64,000 nucleotides of DNA from positions 29,284,338 through 29,348,337 of the forward strand of contig CM060199.1 in assembly GCA_030562195.1 (NCBI GenBank), written 5' to 3'. This DNA is from Nipponacmea schrenckii (Eukaryota; Mollusca; Gastropoda; Lottiidae). The notes beneath the pieces were generated by a model that saw nothing but the letters and a program-made list of their open reading frames with translations, was not told the origin of the DNA and searched no databases. Positions within the stretch are counted from its first letter, which is position 1, and the number at the start of each line of letters is the position of its first letter. Shown here one piece after another: positions 39,801 through 54,800 of the stretch. The translations under genes were made by a program, and so were the position numbers.

Positions 39801-42800
39801 TACTTTGGAAGAGATTTACGATCACGGAATTTTTTAGCTTGTACATATTTTTATAGTGATTTGAGTTTTTAAAGAATTAAATCATTCCAATTTTAACCAA
39901 ACGTCTACAGTACAAGTTGTGTAATAGATCACTGTAATCTAAAACTATCTGTCATGGTGTGACACTACCCACCAGTTCTGTCCATGATTGACACTTCAAC
40001 TTCCTTGAAAATCTATTACACCATCTATACTGGGATTACATTGGCGTTCAACTACTAATTAGACTATCTGAATCACCATGTAACCATCACAATTGTCATG
40101 TAATGTCACACACATGCAATTTTTACTTTTGCTAAACCATTGACAGTAAAAATGATTATAAAGAGGTTTAAGAGAAACTAAGAGATACAACTAGATACAT
40201 TACTAATTGCCAAGGAGAGCTAAATAAGTTGAGCCATGTTATTTCAGCAATCGGCCTGCTAGTATTAGGTGTTATAGGAGATACCCTCCTATAGTAGCAC
40301 TGGATCACAGGTTAAAACTATAATGTGGGTTTCTATGAAAATAAAACAATCCTCTATAAATACTGAAATACTATTAACTGAAACATATTTATACAAATAA
40401 TACTATTGGAAATCAAATCATTCAAATATACAATGAAATTGTTTATGATTTTAGAATTTTTTCCCATGCAATTTTTTTTTGTTATTAAATGATTATGTAC
40501 TTGCATCATTTCAAATGAGGTCTTTGAAGTATTAAATGATGTTTATTGGATGCAGACAATTTATCAAGCTACACCTAATTATAATCATAGAATTTAAACT
40601 TGTTGAAATCAACTCTACTAGACACTCCATAAATTCTGATCAAAGAGACTGGCTGGAGACTTTCAGGAATCTTTACATCCTCCAATAAAACTATTACCTA
40701 AATACTAATTACTATCTGCTTCATTACCAATTAACTATTTTGACTATCTGTTCACATCAAATTCCTCTGAACACTAATAAATTAACATTAAAGGCAGGAA
40801 TTTAATGAAGGTGAAGAATTTTGATTGAAAATTTTATCACCAGAAATTCGTAGCCTGATTTAAACAATATTTATTTCATTTAACAGTGCAATATAAGTTA
40901 CATAGAACAATATGAAATGACATTACGGAAACAAGCTGAAAGCTTCTATAGAACTGCTTTGTCTGTGTAGGCCTACACAGTTACAGATGTGTTATGAGAA
41001 CAACGGACAACGGTACTGAGATGAAAAAAATGTACATTTATATAAATATTATAAAGCTATAATATAGGGGAAAAATGGGTTCAGAAACGAAGAAGTGCAT
41101 CAAACACCTTTGTAGCCCTTTTTGAAACTATAGATAATGTAGATACAGAAGCAAAGCGAATCAGTCAATGAAAGCAATTTTGCAACTACAATTTTTATGA
41201 CTTTATCATGCACAAAAGCAATGGTCAAGACGATAAAAGAAGATCAATTTTGTGATGTTACAAATCCATTATATTTTTATTTTTCATTAGTTTATAATCG
41301 CGTATATATTTCATTATTTCATATATAATCGCTTATATTATTTTATAATCGCTTATATTTTTATAATCGCTCACATATTTCTCCATTTCATTATTTTATA
41401 ATTTAGATTCAGTGTGGAAGACAAACTATAAATTTCTGATGGATGTAGAGTGTAGTGTTGTATGAGTAATGGTTATTTCTACTTTGTGAGATGATAGAAT
41501 AATCACTAGATAGAACCCTGACCCCTTTCTACCCTCAACGCCTCACTGATCCTATCTCAAGATGTGTCATCAAACACATGAAGCAAAACAGTAGCCAATG
41601 CCCAGCAGACATCTAACTTAAGTATCCATTTATGCTGACCCATGGTCATTCTATTTTCTTTAATGGTCTGCTTTTAATTACGGCCACCATGATGTCATCT
41701 TATAATGAGTCTTAATACTGGACACTGACCAGTGGCTGCGATTGAAATATTTGATGGTCATCTTGTATTTGACCTCAATGCACTTAAATCAAGGAAACTG
41801 TCAGTAGATGTGTAATAATTGAGGATAATGAAGCATTCTTACTAATTTCAACGTGTGCCTTTAATTGCAAATACCACACTAAACAGGCAATAAATATCTG
41901 CTTCATTTCTTTGATTTATGTTCTGATATAGAATAAGAATGTAACTTTAGTCATTTTTTAAAGGAAATATGCTAGCTAGTATTTGTTTCTCTTTACACAA
42001 GTCTTCTTCATTAAGAATATTATTTAAGGACCTTTTAAATCAAAATAATTCAATAAAAATGCCTTACTATAGTAGCCTACATATTTTTTCACGTAATGTG
42101 ATCATTAACAGGAGTAAACTATGTTGTAAATTTAGAGCTATTCTCTCAACCTATGCCAAGTTTAAAACCTAGAACCTTCAGGTTGGCATGTGTCATCTTC
42201 ATTGAGCGACTACCAAACTAATGTGTAAAGAGCTCAAGAATTATGTAAAATTATGTGTGAAAGTCTCAAGATGTAAACTTGTATTTGAAAAGTCCAAGAA
42301 TATAACTAATGAGTGAAAAGCTCAAAAAGTTAACTAATATGTTAAAAGTTCAATAAGTGAACTAATATGTGAAAAATCAAAAAACTAAACTAATATGTGA
42401 AAAGTCAAAAAATTAAACTAATATGTGAAAAATCCAAAAATTAAACTAATATGTGAAAAGTTTAATAAGTGAACTAATATGGGAAAAGTATGAGAATAAA
42501 CTTTGTATAAGAAGTTCTATGACCAGGGCAGTTCTATGATCTAAATAAGAAATCAGTTAACTTATTCCAATAATATGACTCAGCTTAGATATCAAAGCTA
42601 CATTTAACTTCTAATAAATGGCACCAATCCTATATCAAATTCCTCTTACCACCATTCAATACCAAACGGCTTCAATACAAAATCAAGATAAAAAAATCGT
42701 TTACTCTAAAGCTTATGATGGACTAATCAAATAACTATCATAATCACATGTTTTAACTTTTCCTGATTCTTTTGATTGTTCTAGTGGAACACTTCAACAC

Positions 42801-45800
42801 AAATAGCAGGGCATCTGCAGCTTAATAAGAACTGTTATCAAATCTGCAATAAAATTCTGGACCATTATCTTACGTAATCAGTTAACTTTGTGAATAATTA
42901 TCTGTCTCCTAAATTTTTCTTTTCAGCAATTAGTAGCCATAAAGCAGGGGTTAGAATCGGCTCAATCGTTCAAGCAAATTTTATGATGATGGTTCAATCA
43001 TGAATTAAAATGGCTGCCTGGTGGAAAATTCATGAAACAGGACCAAGCGTAATCTCCCAAATGAGCATCGTAAAATTTGAAATGAGATAAAGGAGTAATT
43101 CGTGTTCACAATCAAATGACTGTGTACCATGTTTTACTGTTGTCTTGTCAATCCTCAATAATTAGAAATTGTGTAATTTTCTACAGATTGTTGTAAACAT
43201 TGACAAAAAACTGTCTTTTATCAAGTCACACAATATCAAGCCCCAAGGTGATATTTGTAATTGAAAAAGTGTACTTTTATGTATATTTTTATAAAATGAC
43301 AAATTATTTTTAGAGATAATGAAGTAGAAATTAGTTTGCAAAAAATACCTGCAAAGTAATACAGTAACACAAAAGCTATGATTTTCTAATTTCATATAAA
43401 ACATAATTCATAATTTCAATTTCAACTCTTAGAAGCGACATCATAAAAGATGTTTCACCTTAGATTATGGATTACATGAAAATCACAGCAGAATTTGGTT
43501 ATGGAGGCATTGTTTTTGAGCTCAGTGAGTTAGACACTTGCTTGCTAATCTGAAGGTCTCAGCAAAGGTCGATATGAATTTTCAGTCTGGTTTCCCTCTG
43601 TCAGTAATGCAGATCACAGGAACTGACATGGAAATAGGCTCTAGTCAGTTGGATTGGACAATAAACGGGCGAGATGCAGACAGCACATTTTAGATCCCTT
43701 AATAGTTGGAAATCACAAAAAGAGTAGGCTAATGCCTGGCAAAATTTCTCTCAATGCACAATGCATTGCCTGTCTTCATTCGCCCATTCATTTAATTTTT
43801 GCATCTACCAGAAGTATGTTTGTGTACCAAAATACATAAAAATGGGTCCTTGATTAGTATGAACATGTTTAATATTAATCGCAAAACAAAGATCTTTAGA
43901 TCAACTAGTTAAAAAGATCAAATATCATTAGGCATGTATCACTTATCACAGCATATATTTTCTTGTATCACATCAAAAGAAATAAATCTAATTTTTAACA
44001 ATTTACAGTTATCTATTGTCAGTGTAAGAGCAGAAGACATGCATTACAAATAGCAATAAATTAGATGAAGCACGAAGCAAAGGTCATATTGTGTTCTGTA
44101 TGTATAATTTATCTTCTAGCAAATCAAAACATAAATACACTAAACAATAGATGCATTGTATGAACAACATGAAAAGAACTTTATCTGATCAAATAGACGG
44201 AAATGTTTAAAGGCAGGTTTAAATACAGCCAAGTCATAAAATTTCTCTAATAAATTGTGCACTACAGGTCATCCTTAACTAATGGCTGAAATTTAGGTAT
44301 AAAAAACCCATAAAACTGGCGTCTGGTCATGAATCATGTATATGAATCAAATTGGTTTTATATTTTACATTTTCTTGACCAACCTTACGAGAAATGTTCT
44401 CTAATAAAAAAAAAAGCTAAAAATGTTGGAGTGCAAGTTACAGGTTTATATTGAACATCATAAACAATAAAGCAAATTGTTGTTTGTTAGCCATGGAGTT
44501 TGAAAGAATGTTAAAAGTGTCTTGAAAGTATTCCACAAGAAGAAAATATTAAAAATAATGGCTTACCTTTCCAACACCAGGGTTTAACAATCGACCTAAT
44601 CCACGAAGTAAACAGGGTGGGGCTGGCGGAGACGAACATCTTATGATGTCACAGAAATTGGTGGGAAAAGGAGGTGGTTCTGGATCAGGAGGTTGATGAC
44701 GTTTTTTCTTTTTACTCATTTTCTGGGCAGCCCTGAAAAAGAAAAAAAAACTTAAAAATTGATGATAAAGATATTCTGGGACCAGTATAAGAAAATACCC
44801 TAGGAGAGCATCATGTTCCTTTACAATGCAACAATAATAAAAGAAATAAAGTTCATACATGCACCGTATGATTATGCTCAGTTGGTTAGAACTTTCATTC
44901 TGATGCCATGTAAAGCGAGAGATTTAGTGATTTAGTGCATGCACATAACTGCCTACCTTATGCAAGTCAATATATTTTTGGTTAATTAATGAAATGCTAC
45001 TGTAGAAGATAAGTAGAATAATATAAAGATATATAAAGAAACTACAGTCTATACTAACTTTCAGATCAATTTATTAGCACTTCTTACCAGTCCCGATTGT
45101 TTTTTTTAATCAATAAATAGCTTGACGACTGAACAATCTTTTTCTACTATTATTATCAATTTTATGTAAGCTTTTGGCATTTCCTTTGATGAATGAAGGA
45201 AATTTATAATCATTTTATTTTTGCATAATTTTCCTTAAGTAGAATTTAATTTGCTATAATGCCTTAATTGTCACACCAATTTCCAGTTGAACATAGAAAT
45301 GTCGTGATATTTTTGCTGTGATAATTAAGCTATAAGTACTGCTGATTGACTGCCAATAGAAATCTACATCTTCATCTATTTGGAATCAGACTCCATTGAG
45401 CTGGTAGTCTCTTTAAGTCACTACTTCAGTCAACGGTATTTCCGTACGATGAAATTAGATTCATTATCTCAATGCTTGTTTCTTCCCTTCATTTTCTGAC
45501 AACATTACCCCAATCAATCAATAGACTATTGCTATCTTGAACAGTAAAGACATACATTGATTACTGCCAAGTCTTAGTTGTAGATTCCAACCCCTTAAAT
45601 ACTTTAGGCGCCATTCTCCACCTCCTGAATATTAGTGCCAGTACAACCCTCTCATTAGGCTTCACAGTGTCACAGTGATAAATAAATTAGGTCACTCTTG
45701 GCATCAACTAATGAGTTTTTTTTTTTAGTAAACTGGAAATGTAGTCTTACAACAAGATATACTATAAAAGACAATGGTTTTTTAAAAAGAAAAGTCATTG

Positions 45801-48800
45801 TTTTCCTGTGTTTTTTTTTTATTCATCTTTTTGTATATTTTATCTTGATACAAGTTCACTGTGATCAAACATATTACTTTATTTATTCATTTAATTAGCT
45901 TGTTTACTCAAAGTTTTGTTTAAATGTTCATTCATTTCCATAATACATGTTGTTAATTTAATATATATTTACAAATTAAGAGACAACAATTAATATGGAT
46001 ATACACTTCTATTCATTCTTTGAAACATGTTTCAGAACACATACAGGTGACATTCTCAAATGAGAGGGTATCTCATATGAAATGAAACATTGTGTTTAAA
46101 AGAATAAAAAAAAATCTATATCTATAATAATTATTGTCTCTAAATGGGTAGTGCTACTTCTAAATGTCTTACAAGGATTATATTTAAAAATGTATGCTCG
46201 TTCATAGTTTCATAATCTAATATACTGTATAAGTGGAATTTGAAAATCCAGTTGTTTTCAATGTGACAAATACTTCTTGCAATTACATAATCTGTCTTAA
46301 TGTGACAGAAAATTAGTGTCTATGAGAAGGAAAGAACCTCATACATAAATTTTCAGATAAATAAAATGAAGCCAGTGTGTCATAACTTTCAAAGCAAATT
46401 CTACTCTATGGTTTTATGTTCAAAATATTAAATAAAACATTTCAAGAAATCAAAACATGCAATTTTTAACATTCCTCCATTATAGATTTATAACCCTATC
46501 AACATATCTATTGAAGAGTTTCCCTTTGAAGGTTAGAAAGTTTGAAATAGTGAAAATAGTTTCTGTGACCATGTGATACACTGAGCTGTGTATAATATAA
46601 GTAATATCAGATAGCTTATCAAAATACTGCCCTATCATTAGAGACTATCAGTTGCAGTTAGTAAAGAATCTTGACACTTATAGGTCTCACATTTTTCACA
46701 TCTATACCAACATTATACTGTTTAGTTTGTATTTCCTTAAACCTTTAATATCATAGATAGAAATTCAACTATTTTACACCCCAGCAGGACAAACATTGGG
46801 AAGAAATGACTCTCTTATCAGTTTCTGGTTTGTTCTTAACTGTATTTTAAACATAACAGAAAATAAGTAATCATTATGACATTGTTGTATACAGTCTATG
46901 CAAATTTTTTTACAAATTGAATTTGCATTTATAATAATTTGGATTAGTGACATTATTCTAAGAGTTTTGAAACTCATTTTTTACGGAAGGCAATTTTTGG
47001 ATAACAGATTTCCATTGAATTATCTATTTTAAAGTCAAAATGATATAATTTCTTTGTCTTTTGTCTTATTTCTTTTGGATTTCATTTCTTTACTATTGGC
47101 AAAGTTGTGAAGCCGATTTTGAATGTGCTTCTCAGGTCATTGCAACTTGTTGATTAAACTCTTTTTTGATACAGGATCTTGTTGAGTATGAGGAAAACGA
47201 CCCTCAAGAAAGACTCACTGCAAATTATACAGTTAGAAAGAAACCAGAACATGAGCAACTAATCTAGTATTCAACATAACAGTTTTACAAACCAAATTCA
47301 GCTTGTGTTTTTGAACTTGTCACAAACAATTTAATAAGAAGAGATCAGGGCTCTGTGGAATAACATCATTTTAATATTCAAATAAGAGAGCATTAAGAAA
47401 AATCAATTCTGCATACAAGAACCATTTTTTTTAAAGTGAAATCAATTGTTCTTTCTGATGGAAACTTCACACTAATCAATGACAGTGAAGGTTAAAATTC
47501 AAACAACTTAAACAAACAAGATTAAAGATGAGTATTTCAATGTGATTCTCCAATACTGATCTACAGTCTATTGGAACGTGGAACTATTCAATTCTTGACA
47601 GGACCAAGTTAACAACTCTCCATGGTGATTTCAATTTGGTATAATCATATTAGTATAACGAATGAAACTATGAAGGGTAGGGAACAATTATAATCTGGAT
47701 TTTGATAATATTAGGCACGCATCTCTCTTTCCTTTTTAATAAAGTAGTTTGAAAAAATATGTAACAGATTTGCTTGATTCTTAACAGTTGTTGGGGTTTA
47801 TCAAGAACATTGTCCTACAAATACACCAAAGGTGTTTTCAATATAGTACTCATTATATCCCTTAAAGATCTGTAGTAAAGGTGTATCAATTTGCATCAAA
47901 CATGAATGTCTCTGTTAAATAATGGAATATTAGTTTTTCATATATTAGATTAGTAAACATTCCCTTATTTACAATCTTTATTTTCCTGAAATCCTTCATT
48001 TTACTCTTGGTATCTAAGAAGGTAGATTATATACAAGAGCTCACAAAGATCGGAGATATAACAGTCAGCTGTCTTTGTATATCACATATCTGTAACTCTG
48101 CTGTAGCTGAATTTTCTACTTGGCCTGAGCTTTTGTAATTTCAATAAAGATATTGTTCTTACAACCCCTTTCACAAAGAAATGAATTTACAACATATTCC
48201 TGAATGAAAACAATCAGATATATCACAAGTTCTAGTTGTGACCATTTAACATGAAATGTATAAAATCAGCTTATATTAATTAAGTCAACTTACTTTTTCA
48301 TGTTAGCGATATTCCAGTTAATCCTTAGTCATTATTAAACATGTTCTAGAATAAAACTTCAAAACAGAATATATAGGTCCTTACACTAGCAGACACAAGT
48401 TACAAGTTGTAGTCAAGTTTAGCGTCCAGTCAATACACGTGATACATACTCTATATGTCTATCTATAGTCCTTTTAGACATATGGCCCCTATACTAACTA
48501 CCAACAGCCAATAGCAGACGATAACCAATAGATTTAACTAGCCAACATCATCTAAGTCTGTATCTATACAATCCTTATTCTACCAATTCTACTTTTCATT
48601 CACTTCTGCCACTCTACAGTCACATGACTTAAGACTAGATTATTTACAAGTCTACTAGAGAGGTAATTAAGTTTGGTCATATCTTCTATAACTAATATAC
48701 AAGTCAGACTAGCTTTTGACATTTTCTTTTCTTTTGAAGTTCTTCATACTTTCATATTATGACAAAAACTTAAAGCCTTCTAATTATTTAATACGATAAA

Positions 48801-51800
48801 GTACATATACACACAAAACTTAACTCTGAGATGAATTTCAGTTTTGTACACAATAGAAATGTCTTTCATTTATAAATGTCATGTTTCAAAACATTTTCTA
48901 ACCAAGTCACTTGTGTCTGGTGTTATTTTTTTTTTCTGCATCAAGGCATGATACCCAAATGTGGTTCTACAGCACAGTTGGTAGAGTGCTGGTTCTTTAT
49001 TATGATAATCATTTCTTTAATTATGTTGCTGTATACAAGGCGTATACAAGTCTGTCCACCTTGAATATGCCATCTTTGACGAATCTGTAAGTGTGTAGGG
49101 ATAATCCAGAAAATCAATGCAAGTAACAACATGTAGGTAGGATTCTTCTGAACCAAAGTAAAAGTTATCCTTGTTATTTCTTTCTTTTCTTGATTCTAGA
49201 ATTTTATTGTTGGGCTGAATGCACCATTTTGCTGATGAGCTCATCTGCATTGATATTCATTCATTTTATCATCAAATTTAAATGATATCTATAATGTAAA
49301 GTTATGTAAAATTTCTTGACCAAATAAAATTTTAAAAGTGTTCAAGTCTCCTCTCTGTTTTTTTTAGAACACTTAACTCTGAGACTTGCCATTATAATTT
49401 TAAAATTGTGAGAATCTAACTTGAACAGGAGGAAGTTTTTTAATGAACAACAGTCTTATACTTATCATCAAACATTTTAACAGCAAACAAAGTAGCTATA
49501 TACACACTTAAAAACCCCTAATCATCAAATTCCCTTTATTAGTCCTTAGTGTGGAACACTCATTATTGGCTTACATTAATGAGAAACACACATTTCTCGG
49601 TGGAAAATCAAATTTGAAAGTAAAATGGCCTATGAAAAGGTTGTGATCAGCAACAATTTCAAGATGTCTTATATTAACTCTAATTCAATCTTCTATACCA
49701 AACGTGTGAAAAATATCAAATTTAAAAACATCCGTCCACGATAAAACTGACACATTTGGTATTTTAATTTATGTAGGAGGGTTTTAATAAATGATCCTTT
49801 GGGACCAAAAGTTCAATTTTCTAGCTAATGGATATTTAAAATATAGATCAATTTAACTTGAACAGAGAGCTTCATGTTAATATAATTTCAATATACACTT
49901 TATAATATTTGTTATTTAAAGAGCAAAAATTTATCATATCATATTCACATACAAATTATTTTAGTGACTTCTGTACCATTATTAAGTCCCTACAACAATC
50001 CACCAAAAATCTTCATCTTATTCTTCAATTAAGAAGAATAATAGGTCTTAGAATGAACATGAAATTTGAAAATTTTAAACTTGGCCAATAAGAGCTCTAT
50101 TCATCAGTAAATATACCTGGTGCCATAAATAACATAAAAAAAATAAATAAATATCCAAAAAAGGCTGTTATTATATACATTTGATTATTGAAAAACGCTT
50201 AATAATTTGATTAAGCGTTTTTCAAAAATGACTTAGTTTTGTGAGTTTTCCCGATTTTAAGGAATTCTATTACTTTATGACATCAGGTAAATTCACTGAT
50301 GAATATATACTCATATTAACCATTCTTGAGCACTAAAATTTTATGTTCATGCTATGAAGCAGTATCCCTTTAACGAAATAATTTAGGGAAAAAAATTCTT
50401 GATATTTGCAAGCCAACATGCTGGTTTCTACTGAGAATTAAGACAGAACACAAAAAGTAAAAATTCAAGCATATCAAATCTTTTTACTCTAAGAAAGTTA
50501 GAGATTATCAGTGTACTTCTATCAAAATGAAAATACAGCTATGATTCTTTTACACTAAAAAAATAGAAATTCAGACAAAAGTATAATTATTTCTCTTTAA
50601 TGGCAATTCACAAAACGATTTAAATACTGCATGTTCCAGAAATGCAAAAATATTTTAAAATTCAAAGTTCACTTCAAGTTAAAAAATCTATTACACTGCA
50701 ATTTAAGAGTCAAGTTTCAGACATTATCAATATTTATATAGGAATTACAAAGTTTACATTATATTGATTGTTTGGCATTTGTAAAATAATTAGAAAATAC
50801 AACAAGTTATGATAATATTTTGATTTGAATTAATCCAGTGGCTTAAAAAATATTAAGTTGGTTCACATCATTCAAATATAAAGCTGGAACAATGACAGGA
50901 GTAATACATGATGTATTTATATTTTTCAGTGACACAACTTGCCAAGCCATTCCAATCATCAAAGAACTGTATACGGAATTCCAATGAAAGTTGCTGGATA
51001 TATTTCAGAAAAACTATTTATTGCGTTTAAACCTTATAAGAATTGATATTTTAGTCCACGGTAGACTAAAGCAGATTACTTCTTAAATAATTCAGATTAA
51101 TTAATTAGATACATGTATATATTTCTTCACAGATGCAGAATTTAGATTTTAAAAATTGAAATGATGATCATTATTCCTTGTAAATCAAATGTTTACCTTG
51201 GCCTGTGCTTTTGGAATTTCAATTATATTTTGATATTACAACCACACTTACCTTATGTCAGGTCAGTTTTAGTCATTGTTTAATAATCTATTTGCAAATG
51301 AGAATTTAAAACTTTCTGTGGAAAAACATAGCCATGATTCGCCATTTTCAGGATTAACTTGACTGTTTCTAGGAATAGGCATAACAACCTCTGACCATGT
51401 CCAGACTTGGTACATGTATATCTCGAGGTTTATATGTCATGTTCAGCATCAATTGGATTTAATATACAGTATTAAATTTGATTTAAATTTTATTTCTATT
51501 ATATTAAAAGCCATGGTTACCCATTTTCAGGAGTTGATTTGTATATATGTAAATAGTCTAGTTCTTTATACACGTATGTATTTTCTCTAAATATTGCAGC
51601 TGTGAACGAGTTGCAAATTTCTCAGAAATATCCATCACGACAATCAGTATACCTTTTGTTTCCTCACCTATAATTCTACAGCTAAAAATTCTTCTGTGAT
51701 TGTAAAACACTTACATAAAGAACTAAATTCCCTAATATCTATACCAAACATTTAGTGACTGCTTACAAAAGGAATGAAAATCTGAGTAATATTCTTGTAC

Positions 51801-54800
51801 ATGGTAGATTTGATCCCCTTCTTTTATCTCCCTGAAGTAATCAAATTTTTTATCATTGGATCTACTTGTGACCTGTGCTTCTATAGGTGAGTATCTCTTA
51901 AAACACCCCAAAATAAGGCATGATTGGTCATTAAATGGTGAACCTTTCCCTGTACAGTCATTTGCAATAAGTGTATAAAATACATGTAGGTATCTAATTT
52001 AGTTTCTATAATCAATGAATTGTACTTTACAATAACCCTGGATGTTATCATAGAGGAGATATAAAATACAGACCAAGAAGTCTGTCTGCACAGAAACTAT
52101 TGTCTAATGGAAATATTTTCAATCCTATCAGCAAGAGATCTCTAAAACACAATATTATAGAATTAGAAATACTGTTTCCTTACACATCCATTGTAATGGT
52201 CCATTCAGATATACTGATATCCAATACACGATAATACCTAACAAATTTAATTAGAATCTAACTTGAGATCAGTAATAATAATATAGATAATGGGATTAGA
52301 TCTATTATATTGAGGTCGACCAAACACCAAAGCAAATTACAATCAATTGTAATAATAAGATGAATGTTTATAGTGGGGGTTGTCTTAAACACTTATTGCA
52401 GTATGTGTGCAGAAACATGAAGGTACCAATCTATATTCAATGTTTGGACAATCCCTCTATCTATACAAAGTGATCATAATAAGAAAAAAAGGAAGCTTTA
52501 TGGCTGAACTTGCTAACACATTAGGGGATTACACTCTCTTTCTACCAAGAATCAATTAAGCTGACTATTTTTATAGATAGTTTCAATTGTTTACTCTTCC
52601 ACACTTCATGCTGAAGTTAAAATATCAAGCATGCAGTGGTTTCAATCAACTCCTCGCTTAACAAGAACCATAAGGAGACAAACTGACGTGAAACAAAATT
52701 GAAGAAAATCAGTTGCTCTTTGTGTCAATATTATGAAATACTTCTCTTCATTATATCAAATATTAAAATGTTTTTATATTACTAGAGCTAAAAGGTTTAT
52801 AAGCACAACATTGCCAATAAAACTTTTCAATATTTAATATATAAAACTTGTTTCTATTGGGCCAAAAAGCCGGCGTTAAGCTAGCATTTGAGTGTTTACA
52901 TTGGTTAAATTGCCAAACCATTCCTGCCGTTTTGCATTCGGCAATCTATTGGGAACCAAATGAAAGCTAGCTTTAAAGCCTGCTTTTTAAACTCAGTGAA
53001 AACGCCAAAAGCTGACTTTTCCTTGTTCGGCAATTGAGGAGAACTAGTTTTACAGTTGCACACGCAACATCGGTAGTCTTGTACAGCGCAAGCCATCAAT
53101 AATGCGGGACTTTTTGATAGAGACCAAAGTAGTTCAGTCACCAGATAAACTCAATGTGTAAACACAGTGTGATCGACAAAAACGCTGGCTTTAAAGCAAG
53201 CTTTACCTCAATATTTTCAGTAGAAATGTGGTTATACTCATATCTCATCACAAGAGTTTTCAACTTGAGGGTAATTTTGAGATTTTTTTTTAACAAGGCA
53301 CTTGCATAAAAGGTTTCGACAATTACAACTGAAATCATTCTCTTCAGTCAATCGTTCTACATGAATAAGATTGCAGGGAAAAGTTAAAATCACAAAATAA
53401 AAAGGATTTATACAATTCATTAATACTAATACAATCTATCAGGGTGGAAATCAAACGAAAAATTGCGTTTTATGATAAATAATATTGCCTATCATCTTTT
53501 GTCAAATCATCAGTTAATTTTTTGAAAAATTAAAAAAAAACTTGAACCCACTGTCTAGATAAAAATAAAAACTACTGCCTACATAAAATTAACACTAGAT
53601 AATAGCAGACAGATATTTTCCTTTAGAATGTATCCTCAACAAAATGACTTGCAACTACGTATGATCAGAATATCAATTTCAGCGCTTTATAACTAAAACT
53701 ATTCATCAGATAAACCATTGAAAATCATACAATTCATTGCATTCAATAAAAAGCCAGAATATAAAAAGATATAATTTTTAATCATAAAGCATTCCATTTG
53801 TAACATTATAATGGTCTGTGGATTTTTTTTTCATTTTGATCAGCAAACTGGCACCATGAATATGGTTTTATGTCATATGAAAACTAGCTAGAATCAGAGA
53901 GAATCAATGGACAGAAATTGAGACTTAATGAGGTGTAAAGAATCCAATATTTTCATCAACATTAGGAGGACATGAGAATTAAAATTCATAATGTAACGGA
54001 ATTTAGCTTGGTGGCTGGCTGTATCAATTTATTACAGTAGGCCAAACAAAATTAAATAATGTCAATACTTGCTGACTTTATGATAAAAGAATGCAATGGT
54101 ATAAGAAAAAAAACGGTAATTTACCAAGCAGACAAAATATCTACTGAATTAAAAGCAAAAAAAAAATCGAATTTTATACATGAGACTGTTGATGTTGAAC
54201 TCCATCCATTAAGTTTTTTTTTTATTTCCATGGCCTAGCAAGAAACAACTGATGCTATAATGATTTTTTAAATAACAGATGTGCACAACAAAATATCTGA
54301 TTAAGAACAGCAGAATAGTTGGTTACCCGATCTGAACAAAAGAATCAAATTGAGAAATTATCGTGTGCAAACACTACACAATCAAATGTTAATTCATAAT
54401 CAATCGTCCTTCTTTTTGACCCCCAGGAAGTTTCCTGACTCAAATTTATTCCATCACGCAAAATACAACTAGTATTTGAATGAAACTGTTGGTTATGTTA
54501 AGGTTAATCCTTTCATTACAATGATTTACTGTTTGTTTCAATCTATAATTATATCTATTGGGGGTTAATGTACTCTTTTACCTCAATACAAGCCCATGTA
54601 ACTTCAACAACAATCGTAAGCATTTCAGAGATAATAAGTCCACATACAGAATTCAATAAAACTTCCAAATGCTATCAACTTTATCAAGAACATTAATAAA
54701 ATCAATAGACCTGCAATTATTACAAGGATTATGTTTTGTTCTGTTCATTTTTGATTCAGAATTCAACAATAAGTAGGACACATTTCAATGGCTTGGTAAT

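Larger units (their letters stand above)
29968..44566 (-). other. Gene B intron, about 14.6 kb
   Basis: AT-rich intron. It contains SINE A copies (31985-32100, 33600-33740, 34563-34785, 37387-37660), SINE B copies (36435-36730, 43500-43850), a LINE-3'-end-like repeat (32690-32960), short tandem repeats (41285-41400 and 42230-42505) and a TA microsatellite (38579-38595). Between them nothing was recognised. Confidence 0.7.

Noticed and set aside
40963..40980. 18-bp perfect palindrome CTGTGTAGGCCTACACAG
   Set aside because: Short, with no loop or associated element; chance or a transcription-factor-like site cannot be separated.
44869..44950. TGCTCAGTTGGTTAGAAC, tRNA-like A-box fragment
   Set aside because: No B box or SINE body follows; too short to call.
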